Source of the DNA: Enterococcus gilvus ATCC BAA-350
Lineage (GTDB): Bacteria; Bacillota; Bacilli; Lactobacillales; Enterococcaceae
NCBI RefSeq assembly: GCF_000407545.1
Contig: NZ_ASWH01000002.1
Span: 558,001-622,000 of the forward strand
Length of the DNA stretch: 64,000 nt
Direction: 5' to 3'
The first letter of the stretch is position 1. Each line of letters opens with the position of its first letter. Of the stretch, positions 55,274 to 62,475 are shown piece by piece. Under the pieces are notes generated by a model, which did no database searches, was not told the origin of the DNA, and was given only the letters and a program-made list of their open reading frames with translations. The position numbers were made by a program, and so were the translations under genes.

Positions 55274-56981
55274 GGTTTCCACCCTTTCTGATGACAACCG
55301 TCTGATACGGTTGCAGCATATATGTGCCCTCCGACTTCCTTAGCTCGGGGTAATTGTTCAACAACACATCACCTGAAGCGACGATTGTCTGCTCCTGATT
55401 GCTGAGATTGACAAACACTTGAATCGTTTCTTCGCCGATGCGTTCATAGCCTATGACCGCATCCGCCGTTTCCACTGGTGAGAAGGCGCCATAGATCAGT
55501 GTTTTACGATAAGCTGAGTGATTTCTCAACTGAATCATCTGTTGATAATAGGAAAAAATCGAGTCTGAATGATTCATTTGATCCGCCGCATTGACCGCTG
55601 CCTGATCCCCCGTCAATTTCAACCAAGCATTGCCTGATTTATTGAAGCCGGCATTTGTCGAAGCATCCCATTGGAACGGCGTCCGGTTGTTGTCTCTTGA
55701 ACGCTGATTGACAAAGGTCAAGGCCTCTTTTTCAGAGAACCCTTCTAATAATGAGCGATGGTAATTATCGATGCTTGAGACATCATTGAAATCATCGATC
55801 GTTGTTCGCTGAAAGTTTTTCATGCCGATTTCCTGTCCTTGATAGATAAAGGGTGTGCCTCGTAAAAAGAAGAACAGTGTCCCTAAAGATTTAGCGCCAA
55901 TCTCGTTTTGATACGTTTCATCCGTAATGTATTTCGATAAGGACCGCGGCTGATCATGATTTTCTAAAAAGTTTGCGCCCCACCCGCTTGACTGGATCGC
56001 CGACTGACTTTTGAATAGCAGCTCTTTTAGATCTTGCGGCTGCCAATTCGTTCGGCGGAACCATTCACTGCCATTTTCTACATCGATATCGGCATAATGA
56101 AAGTCAAAAATCATATTGAAATAGCCGTCTTCGCCAATGTACTGATCGTACTGCTCATAGGGAACACCTGGTGCCTCACCGACACTCACGCATTCATAAT
56201 TTTGAAAGGTTTCACGATTGAGCTCTGCTAAAAATTTTTCGATTCCTGGACGATTTCTCGTTTTATTCTTCACGCTGCCTAACCCATCGCTGCCATCGAC
56301 CGGGACATCGCCGTAATCTTGATCTTTTTTTACAAAGGTGATGGAATCAATCCGAAAACCTGCGATCCCTTTAGACAGCCACCAATTGATCATGTCATAA
56401 ATTTCCTGCCTCAACACAGGATTTTCCCAATTTAAATCCGGTTGTCTTTTATCAAAGGTATGGAAGTAATAGGTATTTTCTTCATTTGGAACAGGCTCCC
56501 AAACACTGCCGCCGAAAATCGACCGCCAATTATTCGGCGGGTTGCCGTCTTTCCCCTTTTTAAAAATATAGTAGTCACGGTATGGACTCTCCGCATCTGC
56601 CAACGCCTGCTGGAACCATTCATGCTCATCCGAGGAATGGTTCACCACAAGATCCAGAATAAGCTTGATCCCTCTCGCTTTTGCTGCTTCGATCAGTTCC
56701 GTTAAGTCCGCCATCGTGCCAAATTCTTTTTGGATACCTTTATAATCAGCTATATCGTAGCCATTATCAACCATTGGCGAAGTAAAAATCGGACAAATCC
56801 ACAACATGGTCACACCAAGCGCGTCTAAATAGTCCAGTTTTTGTGTGATCCCTTTGATGTCACCGATCCCATCTCCATCACTGTCATAAAAACTTTTCGG
56901 ATAAATTTGATAAACGACTTCTTCCTTCCAGAAATTCTGAGCTTCCTTCTTCAACGGTGTATCCTTCAATATCATTTCCAT
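55266..56981 (-). CDS. GH13 alpha-glucosidase of the sucrose-type operon
   Basis: 571 residues from ATG 56981 (AAGGAGAG upstream). Motifs: VVYQIYPKSFYDSDGDG, ILDLVVNHSSDEHEW, GIAGFRIDSI (nucleophile), SVGEAPGVP (acid/base) and FLENHDQPRSLS. It is related in layout to the GH13 at 39850-41508 but diverged, and is the first gene of the operon. Presumably cuts alpha-glucosidic oligosaccharides or sucrose isomers entering through the PTS. Confidence 0.9.
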   Translation of the reverse strand: MEMILKDTPLKKEAQNFWKEEVVYQIYPKSFYDSDGDGIGDIKGITQKLDYLDALGVTMLWICPIFTSPMVDNGYDIADYKGIQKEFGTMADLTELIEAAKARGIKLILDLVVNHSSDEHEWFQQALADAESPYRDYYIFKKGKDGNPPNNWRSIFGGSVWEPVPNEENTYYFHTFDKRQPDLNWENPVLRQEIYDMINWWLSKGIAGFRIDSITFVKKDQDYGDVPVDGSDGLGSVKNKTRNRPGIEKFLAELNRETFQNYECVSVGEAPGVPYEQYDQYIGEDGYFNMIFDFHYADIDVENGSEWFRRTNWQPQDLKELLFKSQSAIQSSGWGANFLENHDQPRSLSKYITDETYQNEIGAKSLGTLFFFLRGTPFIYQGQEIGMKNFQRTTIDDFNDVSSIDNYHRSLLEGFSEKEALTFVNQRSRDNNRTPFQWDASTNAGFNKSGNAWLKLTGDQAAVNAADQMNHSDSIFSYYQQMIQLRNHSAYRKTLIYGAFSPVETADAVIGYERIGEETIQVFVNLSNQEQTIVASGDVLLNNYPELRKSEGTYMLQPYQTVVIRKGGNHD

Positions 56982-56997
56982 GAATTTCTCTCCTTTT

Positions 56998-57015
56998 TGT
57001 GGTATCGATACCACA
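56998..57015. promoter_or_regulatory. LacI-type operator in front of the GH13 gene
   Basis: TGTGGTATCGATACCACA is a perfect 18-base palindrome. A near copy is at 58048-58065 in front of the LacI gene. Confidence 0.85.
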
Positions 57016-57027
57016 TTTCTTTCAAAA

Positions 57028-57047
57028 AAATCTGCTTAGGCAGATTT
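57028..57047 (-). terminator. terminator overlapping the end of the LacI gene
   Basis: Stem AAATCTGC (57028-57035) and GCAGATTT (57040-57047), then T residues on the minus strand. The stem includes the LacI stop codon, and no clear promoter follows before the operator, so partial readthrough could feed the operon. Confidence 0.65.
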
Positions 57048-58034
57048 CCGTATAATCAATTTTAATGCCAATTCTGTTTCATCAAGCTGATAGTCTTTTT
57101 CTTCCATTTTGGCGATCAGCCAATTCGTGGATTCTTTCCCTAATGCTTCTACAGGCTGCGCGATCGTTGTCAACGGTACGGCCAGCATTCCTGTGAAGGG
57201 TTGATTATCAAAGCCCATGATTGCTAAATCTTCCGGCACTCGTTTGCCCTTTTCGAGATAACGTTCCAAAATACCGCTCGCCACCTCATCACTACTAGTA
57301 AAAACAGCGTCGGGGCGGTGGTCTTCTGGTAAGGACAATAGCTTGTCCGCCACTCGCTTTCCGTCCTCGATCGTATGGACTTGCTTAAAGATCCAGTCGA
57401 TTTTCATTGAAAGCTGATGGCTACTTAACGCCCGTTCAAATCCTTCGGTCCGCGAATTTCCGTGCCCGCCTCGCGTCAACGTCCCGCCTGTACAGTAGGC
57501 GATCTTTTGATACCCTTTTTTTATTAAATAATCCGTTGCTTCAAAGCTCGCAGCCTCCTGATCAGTGTAAACCTGCGGAAGATCCGATCCCGGGATTTGT
57601 TCATTGCAGAGAACGATGGGACCATACTCGCGATACGCTTCAATGATTTTGGGATCGCCTTCGATGGAACACATGATCAGGCCAGCGATCACCTGCTGCT
57701 TCAGCATCTCAAGCATGTTCGTCTCCGCTTTTTTATCGTCATACGTCTGCATCACCAGCACATTGTAGCCATGGGAACGGGCACTCTTTTCAATCGAATC
57801 GACCAAGTGGGAAAAAAATGGATTAACGATACGAGAAACTAAAATCCCGATCATCGTCCCCTTCTTTGAGCGCAATTGCGTCGCCACAGAACTCGGTGTA
57901 TAATCCAGCTCCGCCATCGCGGATTGAATCCGTTTCCGTTTGTCTTCAGAAATATACGGGTGATTGTTTAAATATCTTGAAACAGTTGAAACAGATAAGC
58001 CTGCTTTCTTCGCTACATCTTTGATGGTTGCCAA
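57036..58034 (-). CDS. scrR: LacI-family repressor of the sucrose-type operon
   Basis: 332 residues from TTG 58034 with GGCGGTGAG upstream; the open frame continues to 58097 but that part is the operator and promoter. HTH: LATIKDVAKKAGLSVSTVSRY, then hinge DYTPSSVATQLRSKK and periplasmic-binding-like sensor domain with VFTSSDEVASGI and MGFDNQPF. It probably binds both TGTGGTATCGAT palindromes and so controls itself and the operon. Confidence 0.88.
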   Translation of the reverse strand: MATIKDVAKKAGLSVSTVSRYLNNHPYISEDKRKRIQSAMAELDYTPSSVATQLRSKKGTMIGILVSRIVNPFFSHLVDSIEKSARSHGYNVLVMQTYDDKKAETNMLEMLKQQVIAGLIMCSIEGDPKIIEAYREYGPIVLCNEQIPGSDLPQVYTDQEAASFEATDYLIKKGYQKIAYCTGGTLTRGGHGNSRTEGFERALSSHQLSMKIDWIFKQVHTIEDGKRVADKLLSLPEDHRPDAVFTSSDEVASGILERYLEKGKRVPEDLAIMGFDNQPFTGMLAVPLTTIAQPVEALGKESTNWLIAKMEEKDYQLDETELALKLIIRKSA

Positions 58035-58047
58035 TGTCTCACCGCCT

Positions 58048-58065
58048 TGTGGTATCGATTTCACA
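58048..58065. promoter_or_regulatory. LacI-type operator, autoregulatory
   Basis: TGTGGTATCGATTTCACA, 16 of 18 positions as at 56998-57015, located just after the -10 box of the repressor promoter. Confidence 0.8.
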
Positions 58066-58068
58066 ATT

Positions 58069-58097
58069 ATCATACGATGTTTGAAACCGTTTGTCAA
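58069..58097 (-). promoter_or_regulatory. promoter of the LacI gene and probably the operon
   Basis: On the minus strand TTGACA (58097-58092), 17-base spacer, TATGAT (58074-58069). Confidence 0.8.
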
Positions 58098-58235
58098 CTA
58101 GAAACTCGAAAAAAATCTCCCTATCTTTCCTTTTTTCCTTCACTCCTAAAATGTATCTAAACCATTTACTTTCCTTTATAATAGAAGCAACTGAAATGGC
58201 GTTCCAAAAAAAGCTGCAGAAAGTGGGTTGTAACT

Positions 58236-58385
58236 TTGAAAAAGGAAGAAGGTAGTTCGTTGGCGATCGGTTTATCTTTGGGGTTGCTGTATGGACTTTT
58301 ATTCGATAATTTAGCTTTAGGACTAGGACTAGGTGTTGCTTTTGGCGCATCGGGGGTCTTTGTCTCGAAGAAAAGAAAAAAATAA
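58236..58385 (+). CDS. 49-residue glycine-zipper membrane protein
   Basis: A short frame starting at TTG 58236 (AAGTGG about 9 bases upstream). It encodes a charged N-terminus (KKEEGSS), two hydrophobic stretches rich in spaced glycines (IGLSLGLLYGLLF and LGLGLGVAFGASGVF) and a basic end SKKRKK. This pattern is that of a tiny glycine-zipper membrane hairpin. A TATAAT at 58177-58182 could be the -10 box. It ends just before a strong terminator, supporting an independent gene. Function unknown. Confidence 0.6.
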   Translation: MKKEEGSSLAIGLSLGLLYGLLFDNLALGLGLGVAFGASGVFVSKKRKK

Positions 58386-58399
58386 GCGCTATAAAAAGA

Positions 58400-58445
58400 A
58401 GTGCACTCCGAAAATCGCTGCTTTCAGAGTGCACTCTTTTTTTGG
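58400..58445. terminator. bidirectional terminator
   Basis: 14-base stem with one mismatch, 58400-58413 and 58432-58445, with T run on the plus strand. Ends the small gene and the convergent aldolase operon. Confidence 0.8.
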
Positions 58446-58450
58446 TGTTT

Positions 58451-59080
58451 TTAATTTTCCTGTTCACGATTTTGGGCAAGTTTCTCCGCGAATTGTTGTA
58501 AAAACGGCTCATAATCAACCGTTGAAAAATCAGTCACATCAAATTCAACTAGCGTACCCAATTGGAAATGGTTGTATCCTCGTGCTTCAATGATTTCTTG
58601 AAAGGCTTCTTGCGTAATCAAGTCATCCGCTTGTGTCCGATCTGCTAACACATCGCCAAAGTGATAGTGTGTCATGATGTGGCTCAAGTGACGGCTTGGC
58701 TCAATATCCCGAATTTTTCTTCGGGACCAAAGTTCATCAAAGTCGGCGACTAAGCGAATCGTCACCACCTCATAGCCGTAACGCTGCGCTAAATCCTCTA
58801 AATTCCCTTTTTGTTTATCACTGAAGGGATATTCAGAGACTACAAGGCGTTTTCCTGCCTTCATATACAGATCCAAAGCACTGTAATAGAATGCCCACAC
58901 CTTTTTTTCCAGTTCTTTTTTCTCAACCAAATTTTCAAAACCGATAGTATCAGCGAAGATTTCCTTGCCTTCATCTGGTGTGACTAGGAAAAAATCTCCT
59001 AGTACCCGGCGCATTTCGTTGATCAAATAGGATTTCCCAGTTGCTGGACTGCCAGCGATCAAGATCAGATACTTTTTCAT
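58451..59080 (-). CDS. P-loop kinase-like protein in a PTS operon
   Basis: 209 residues. Walker A: LILIAGSPATGKSYLINEM (residues about 5-23); later VVSEYPFSDKQKG and RRKIRDIEPSRH could be the acidic and lid regions. It looks like a small AAA_33/zeta-toxin-like kinase that phosphorylates a small molecule. It abuts the aldolase gene (TAA then ATG), so it is translationally coupled. In context it may phosphorylate the sugar phosphate from the PTS to give the aldolase substrate. No known family member of this operon type is known to me. Confidence 0.75.
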   Translation of the reverse strand: MKKYLILIAGSPATGKSYLINEMRRVLGDFFLVTPDEGKEIFADTIGFENLVEKKELEKKVWAFYYSALDLYMKAGKRLVVSEYPFSDKQKGNLEDLAQRYGYEVVTIRLVADFDELWSRRKIRDIEPSRHLSHIMTHYHFGDVLADRTQADDLITQEAFQEIIEARGYNHFQLGTLVEFDVTDFSTVDYEPFLQQFAEKLAQNREQEN

Positions 59081-59947
59081 TTATTTTTGCATCGCCAACG
59101 GACTGTTCACATTCATGAACAAACCGATTTTATGTTTGACGATTTCTTTCACCGCTAAGTTCGCTGGGATCACGTTATGACGAAGGGATTTGTTCACTTC
59201 CGTTTCCCCAAAGGATTCCTTCGCCACCTTCGTCCAGTTGACTAACAGCTCTGTCCCAACATTGAATTTGCGAATCCCGTTATTGATCAGTTCTGGATAA
59301 TCCTCTTCCTTCACACCTGTTCCTCCGTGAATCACTAAAGGCACGTCAACGACTTGATGAATCTCCTTCAACAATGGAATATTGACCTCTGTTTTTGATT
59401 TAAATTGCCCATGGTTCGTGCCAATGGCGATTGCCAACGCATCGATGTTCGTTTGCGCGACGAAGGCAACGGCATCTTCTGGCTTCGTGTAGACCTTGTC
59501 GTTCTCCGCCACAGAGATTCCTTCTTCTGTTCCGCCGATCGTACCTAGCTCGCCTTCCACCGAGACCCCTTTTGCATGCGCATACTCAACGACTGCTTTC
59601 GTTTTTGCGATATTTTCTTTAAAGGGCAAATGAGACCCGTCATACATCACGCTAGAATAGCCGGCATCGATCGCCGCCTTGATCTCATTGAAATCTCTTG
59701 CATGGTCCAAGTGCAAGGCAACGTCCACCAATTCAGTGTTGGCGATCTCTTTCACCACGGCCACCATCACATCATAGCCAATATATTTTGCCGTATCGAT
59801 ACTGGTTTGGATAATGATCGGCGAACCCATCTCTTTTGCTGCGCGGATCATTTCCGGCAACATCTCCAAATTATGAGTGTTGAACGCCCCAATCGTCATG
59901 TTTAATTCTTCTGCTGTTTGCGTTACTTCTTTTAGTGTTTTGTACAT
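59081..59947 (-). CDS. class II (zinc) fructose/tagatose-bisphosphate aldolase-type enzyme
   Basis: 288 residues. Family motifs: TIGAFNTHNLEML, VALHLDHARDFNE (catalytic Asp and zinc His), SSVMYDGSHLPF, VEGELGTIGGTEEG, VIHGGTGV and FNVGTELLVNW. The length fits FbaA/GatY/KbaY; which ketose bisphosphate it cleaves is not clear. In a PTS operon it probably makes triose phosphates. Confidence 0.88.
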   Translation of the reverse strand: MYKTLKEVTQTAEELNMTIGAFNTHNLEMLPEMIRAAKEMGSPIIIQTSIDTAKYIGYDVMVAVVKEIANTELVDVALHLDHARDFNEIKAAIDAGYSSVMYDGSHLPFKENIAKTKAVVEYAHAKGVSVEGELGTIGGTEEGISVAENDKVYTKPEDAVAFVAQTNIDALAIAIGTNHGQFKSKTEVNIPLLKEIHQVVDVPLVIHGGTGVKEEDYPELINNGIRKFNVGTELLVNWTKVAKESFGETEVNKSLRHNVIPANLAVKEIVKHKIGLFMNVNSPLAMQK

Positions 59948-59977
59948 TTATCCGATACCTTCTTTTCATTTGATCGA

Positions 59978-60385
59978 TCAGCCACTGATCGTTACTTTTT
60001 TGGCGATTTGTCGCATCTCATCCATTTTCCCCATGTATTTATCAATGCCTGCATCGTCTCCGTTACGTGCAGCTTCCGCCCGTTTTCCGTTGTAAAGACT
60101 CATTAATTTCTTGTACCCATCGCCGATCGTCAGCTTATGATCCAAACTTTTTTCTAACGTTTCGATTGCTGCATCGATTTGGTCCAACGCGGCATAAGTC
60201 AAGCCGAGTTTCTCATAGGCTCCAGCTATTTCCGTTTTTTCTACAGTCGCATCTTGCTCCAATGCGGCGATTTTTTCGATGAATTGATGCGCTTCTGTTT
60301 CTAGCCGCGCTCTTTCTTCTACTGAAAGTTCCTTCTTTTCTTCTATTTTTGCTGGTTTTTCTTTTTTCTTAAAAAAGCCAAACAT
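59978..60385 (-). CDS. small TPR-like cytoplasmic protein
   Basis: 135 residues: charged N-terminus (MFGFFKKKEKPAK), then helical repeats with AGAYEKLGLTYAALDQIDA and IETLEKSLDH, which fit a TPR unit, and a final helix. It is in the operon between PTS IIC and aldolase genes. It could be a scaffold or assembly factor; no enzyme motif. Confidence 0.6.
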   Translation of the reverse strand: MFGFFKKKEKPAKIEEKKELSVEERARLETEAHQFIEKIAALEQDATVEKTEIAGAYEKLGLTYAALDQIDAAIETLEKSLDHKLTIGDGYKKLMSLYNGKRAEAARNGDDAGIDKYMGKMDEMRQIAKKVTISG

Positions 60386-60400
60386 CGCGAAACCTCCTAA

Positions 60401-61684
60401 TTAAAACATTTTTAAGATCGGGCTAAGAATCCATGCATAAAGCAGTGCGGCCGCAACGGTATCTACATCCGTCGCAGTGGCATTGACGAAGCCCATCTGA
60501 TTGAAGATCGTTACTAAAAGTGCTGGTAAAAGGGTGATGAAAAAGCCGTGAGCAATCCCCCCGATGATCGCGCCTCGACGACCTCCGACTGCATTTCCGA
60601 AGATCCCCGCTGTTCCTCCTGCGAAGAAGTTCGTCAGCATTCCCGGTAGAATCATTGCTAAACCAAAGGTCGGCAAGATAAACATGGCGATGATCGTACC
60701 AATCGTCGTCGTAATAAAACCTAAGATCACCGCATTTGGTGAGTAAGGGAAAAATACTGGGCAGTCCAATGCTGGAATCGCGTTGGGTACTAGCTTCATC
60801 GCAATTCCTCGGAAAGCCGGTACGATCTCACCCAATAATAAACGGACTCCTGATAGCAAAACATAAACACCAACTACAAATTGGATCGCTTGTAAGAAGG
60901 CAAACATCAAGTAATGCTGCGCACCGTGGTCGCCAACTCCTGGTCCGGCGAAAGCGGCAGTGACGATATATAGCGGCACCATCACGACCATGACAGACAG
61001 ATACGTATCCTGTAAGAATTCAAAAGATTTTGGTAGATTGATATCTTCGATGGATTTTTTGTTCTCGCCTCGTTCACCGAAAATATAAGCGACCCCAGCC
61101 TCAAACATATAACCAATCGTACAAAAATGACCTAATGCGATATCATTTGACCCTGTGATCTTACGAATGATCGGTTGCGCGATCGCCGGCATCGCGACTG
61201 CAAAAATCGCACCGACGATACTTCCAACAACGATCAGAACTAGACCTCTCAAGCCAGAAAAGTAGCCAAAAACAGTCGTCATCGTTGCCATCCATAGAAT
61301 CGCTTGACCCGTTAAGAAGATGTATTTCCATTTGGTAAAGCGCGCGATCAGAATATTCACAATAAAAATACCTAGAAAAGTCAATGCTATGTCGCGCCCT
61401 AACCCCAATTCGTTCATCGCTTGCCCGTTGATCGCCTCGATTGAAGGGATGATCCCTTGCATATGAAATCCAGCCGTAAAGATTTCACCAAAATACGTAA
61501 GGCTTCCAACGATAATACTCGAACCCGCACTTAGTACTTGGAAGCCAAGCAATGTCTTTAAGGTTCCCGATAGGACTTGCCCCGCAGATTTTTTCTGCAA
61601 AACCAGCCCTAGCATCGCAATCAGTGCAATGGTGATGGATGCTTGTGTCAAAATATTTTCAATAATAAAATTAACAACTCCCAT
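60401..61684 (-). CDS. PTS ascorbate-family IIC permease (UlaA-like)
   Basis: 427 residues, about eleven membrane segments. Motifs SGTLKTLLGFQVLSAGSSI, DIALGHFCTIGYMFEAG and FFAGGTAGIFGNAVGGRRG are those of UlaA/SgaT permeases. The ribosome site AAGGAG (on the plus strand 61694-61699) lies at the edge of the 129-bp repeat array. Substrate need not be ascorbate, since no ascorbate-6-phosphate enzymes (UlaD, E, F, G) are present. Confidence 0.88.
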   Translation of the reverse strand: MGVVNFIIENILTQASITIALIAMLGLVLQKKSAGQVLSGTLKTLLGFQVLSAGSSIIVGSLTYFGEIFTAGFHMQGIIPSIEAINGQAMNELGLGRDIALTFLGIFIVNILIARFTKWKYIFLTGQAILWMATMTTVFGYFSGLRGLVLIVVGSIVGAIFAVAMPAIAQPIIRKITGSNDIALGHFCTIGYMFEAGVAYIFGERGENKKSIEDINLPKSFEFLQDTYLSVMVVMVPLYIVTAAFAGPGVGDHGAQHYLMFAFLQAIQFVVGVYVLLSGVRLLLGEIVPAFRGIAMKLVPNAIPALDCPVFFPYSPNAVILGFITTTIGTIIAMFILPTFGLAMILPGMLTNFFAGGTAGIFGNAVGGRRGAIIGGIAHGFFITLLPALLVTIFNQMGFVNATATDVDTVAAALLYAWILSPILKMF

Positions 61685-61693
61685 TTGTTTCGC

Positions 61694-62102
61694 TCCTTAT
61701 TCGTTTTATAGTATTCATTTTTCTTAAAATCGAAAAATGAGTTTGATTCTCATGCCGTATACCATTCCACTAGTCTTCAAATGATAATTGGCCGTTTAAA
61801 CCTTTGATCAGTGGAACTGGCATCCTTATTCGTTTTATAGTATTCATTTTTCTTAAAATCGAAAAATGAGTTTGATTCTCATGCCGTATACCATTCCACT
61901 AGTCTTCAAATGATAATTAGCCGTTTAAACCTTTGATCAGTGAAACTGGCATCCTTATTCGTTTTATAGTATTCATTTTTCTTAAAATCGAAAAATGAGT
62001 TTGATTCTCATGCCGTATACCATTCCACTAGTCTTCAAATGATAATTAGCCGTTTAAACCTTTGATCAGTGGAACTGGCATCCTTATTCGTTTTATTGTA
62101 TT
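61694..62102. repeat. 129-bp tandem repeat, three full copies plus a partial copy
   Basis: Units at 61694-61822, 61823-61951, 61952-62080 and a partial copy 62081-62102. They differ at only two or three bases (G or A in AATTGGCC/AATTAGCC; GTGGAAC or GTGAAAC). Each unit contains a perfect hairpin TCATTTTTC-(8)-GAAAAATGA, an ATGAG/CTCAT pair, and a TTCCACT/AGTGGAA pair. Each unit begins with TCCTTAT, the complement of the ATAAGGA that serves as ribosome site for IIC. Confidence 0.95.
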
Positions 62103-62118
62103 GTCTTTTAGAATGGCT

Positions 62119-62427
62119 TTATAAAGCGCCTTTTGCTTCTAAGATCGGTAGTAGTTTCTCTTCGATTTCTGGTTTGGACACAATATTTTTTAAATAGACA
62201 ATGGCTGTTTGCTCTTCGTTGATCGAGAATTTTTCAAATTGTGACTTGAAATTTTGTGCAGTGATGATGATGTCCGAACGTGAAGAAGCTGCTGTGGAAA
62301 TATCCACGTGATCCAGCTTTGCATCGACCCCATGTGCATTCAACACATCCTCAGCCGCCATTTGAGCCGCAAAGCTGCTTCCTAATCCTGCTCCGCATAC
62401 GAATAAAATTGACACTTGTTTTCCCAT
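62119..62427 (-). CDS. PTS ascorbate-family IIB component (UlaB-like)
   Basis: 102 residues from ATG 62427 (GGAGAG upstream). The phosphate loop reads SILFVCGAGLGSSFAAQM with the Cys at about residue 11. Separated from the partner IIC by the repeat array. Confidence 0.88.
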   Translation of the reverse strand: MGKQVSILFVCGAGLGSSFAAQMAAEDVLNAHGVDAKLDHVDISTAASSRSDIIITAQNFKSQFEKFSINEEQTAIVYLKNIVSKPEIEEKLLPILEAKGAL

Positions 62428-62475
62428 TTTCTTTCTCTCCATTCTTTTTTATCTATTGAACTATGCATAATTCCG

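Noticed and set aside
61694..62102. CRISPR-like array
   Set aside because: Units are 129 bases long and contiguous, with no alternation of short repeats and unique spacers, and no cas genes nearby.
60401..62427. Ascorbate utilisation operon
   Set aside because: The permease is UlaA-like, but none of the ascorbate-6-phosphate enzymes is present; an aldolase and kinase occupy the operon instead.
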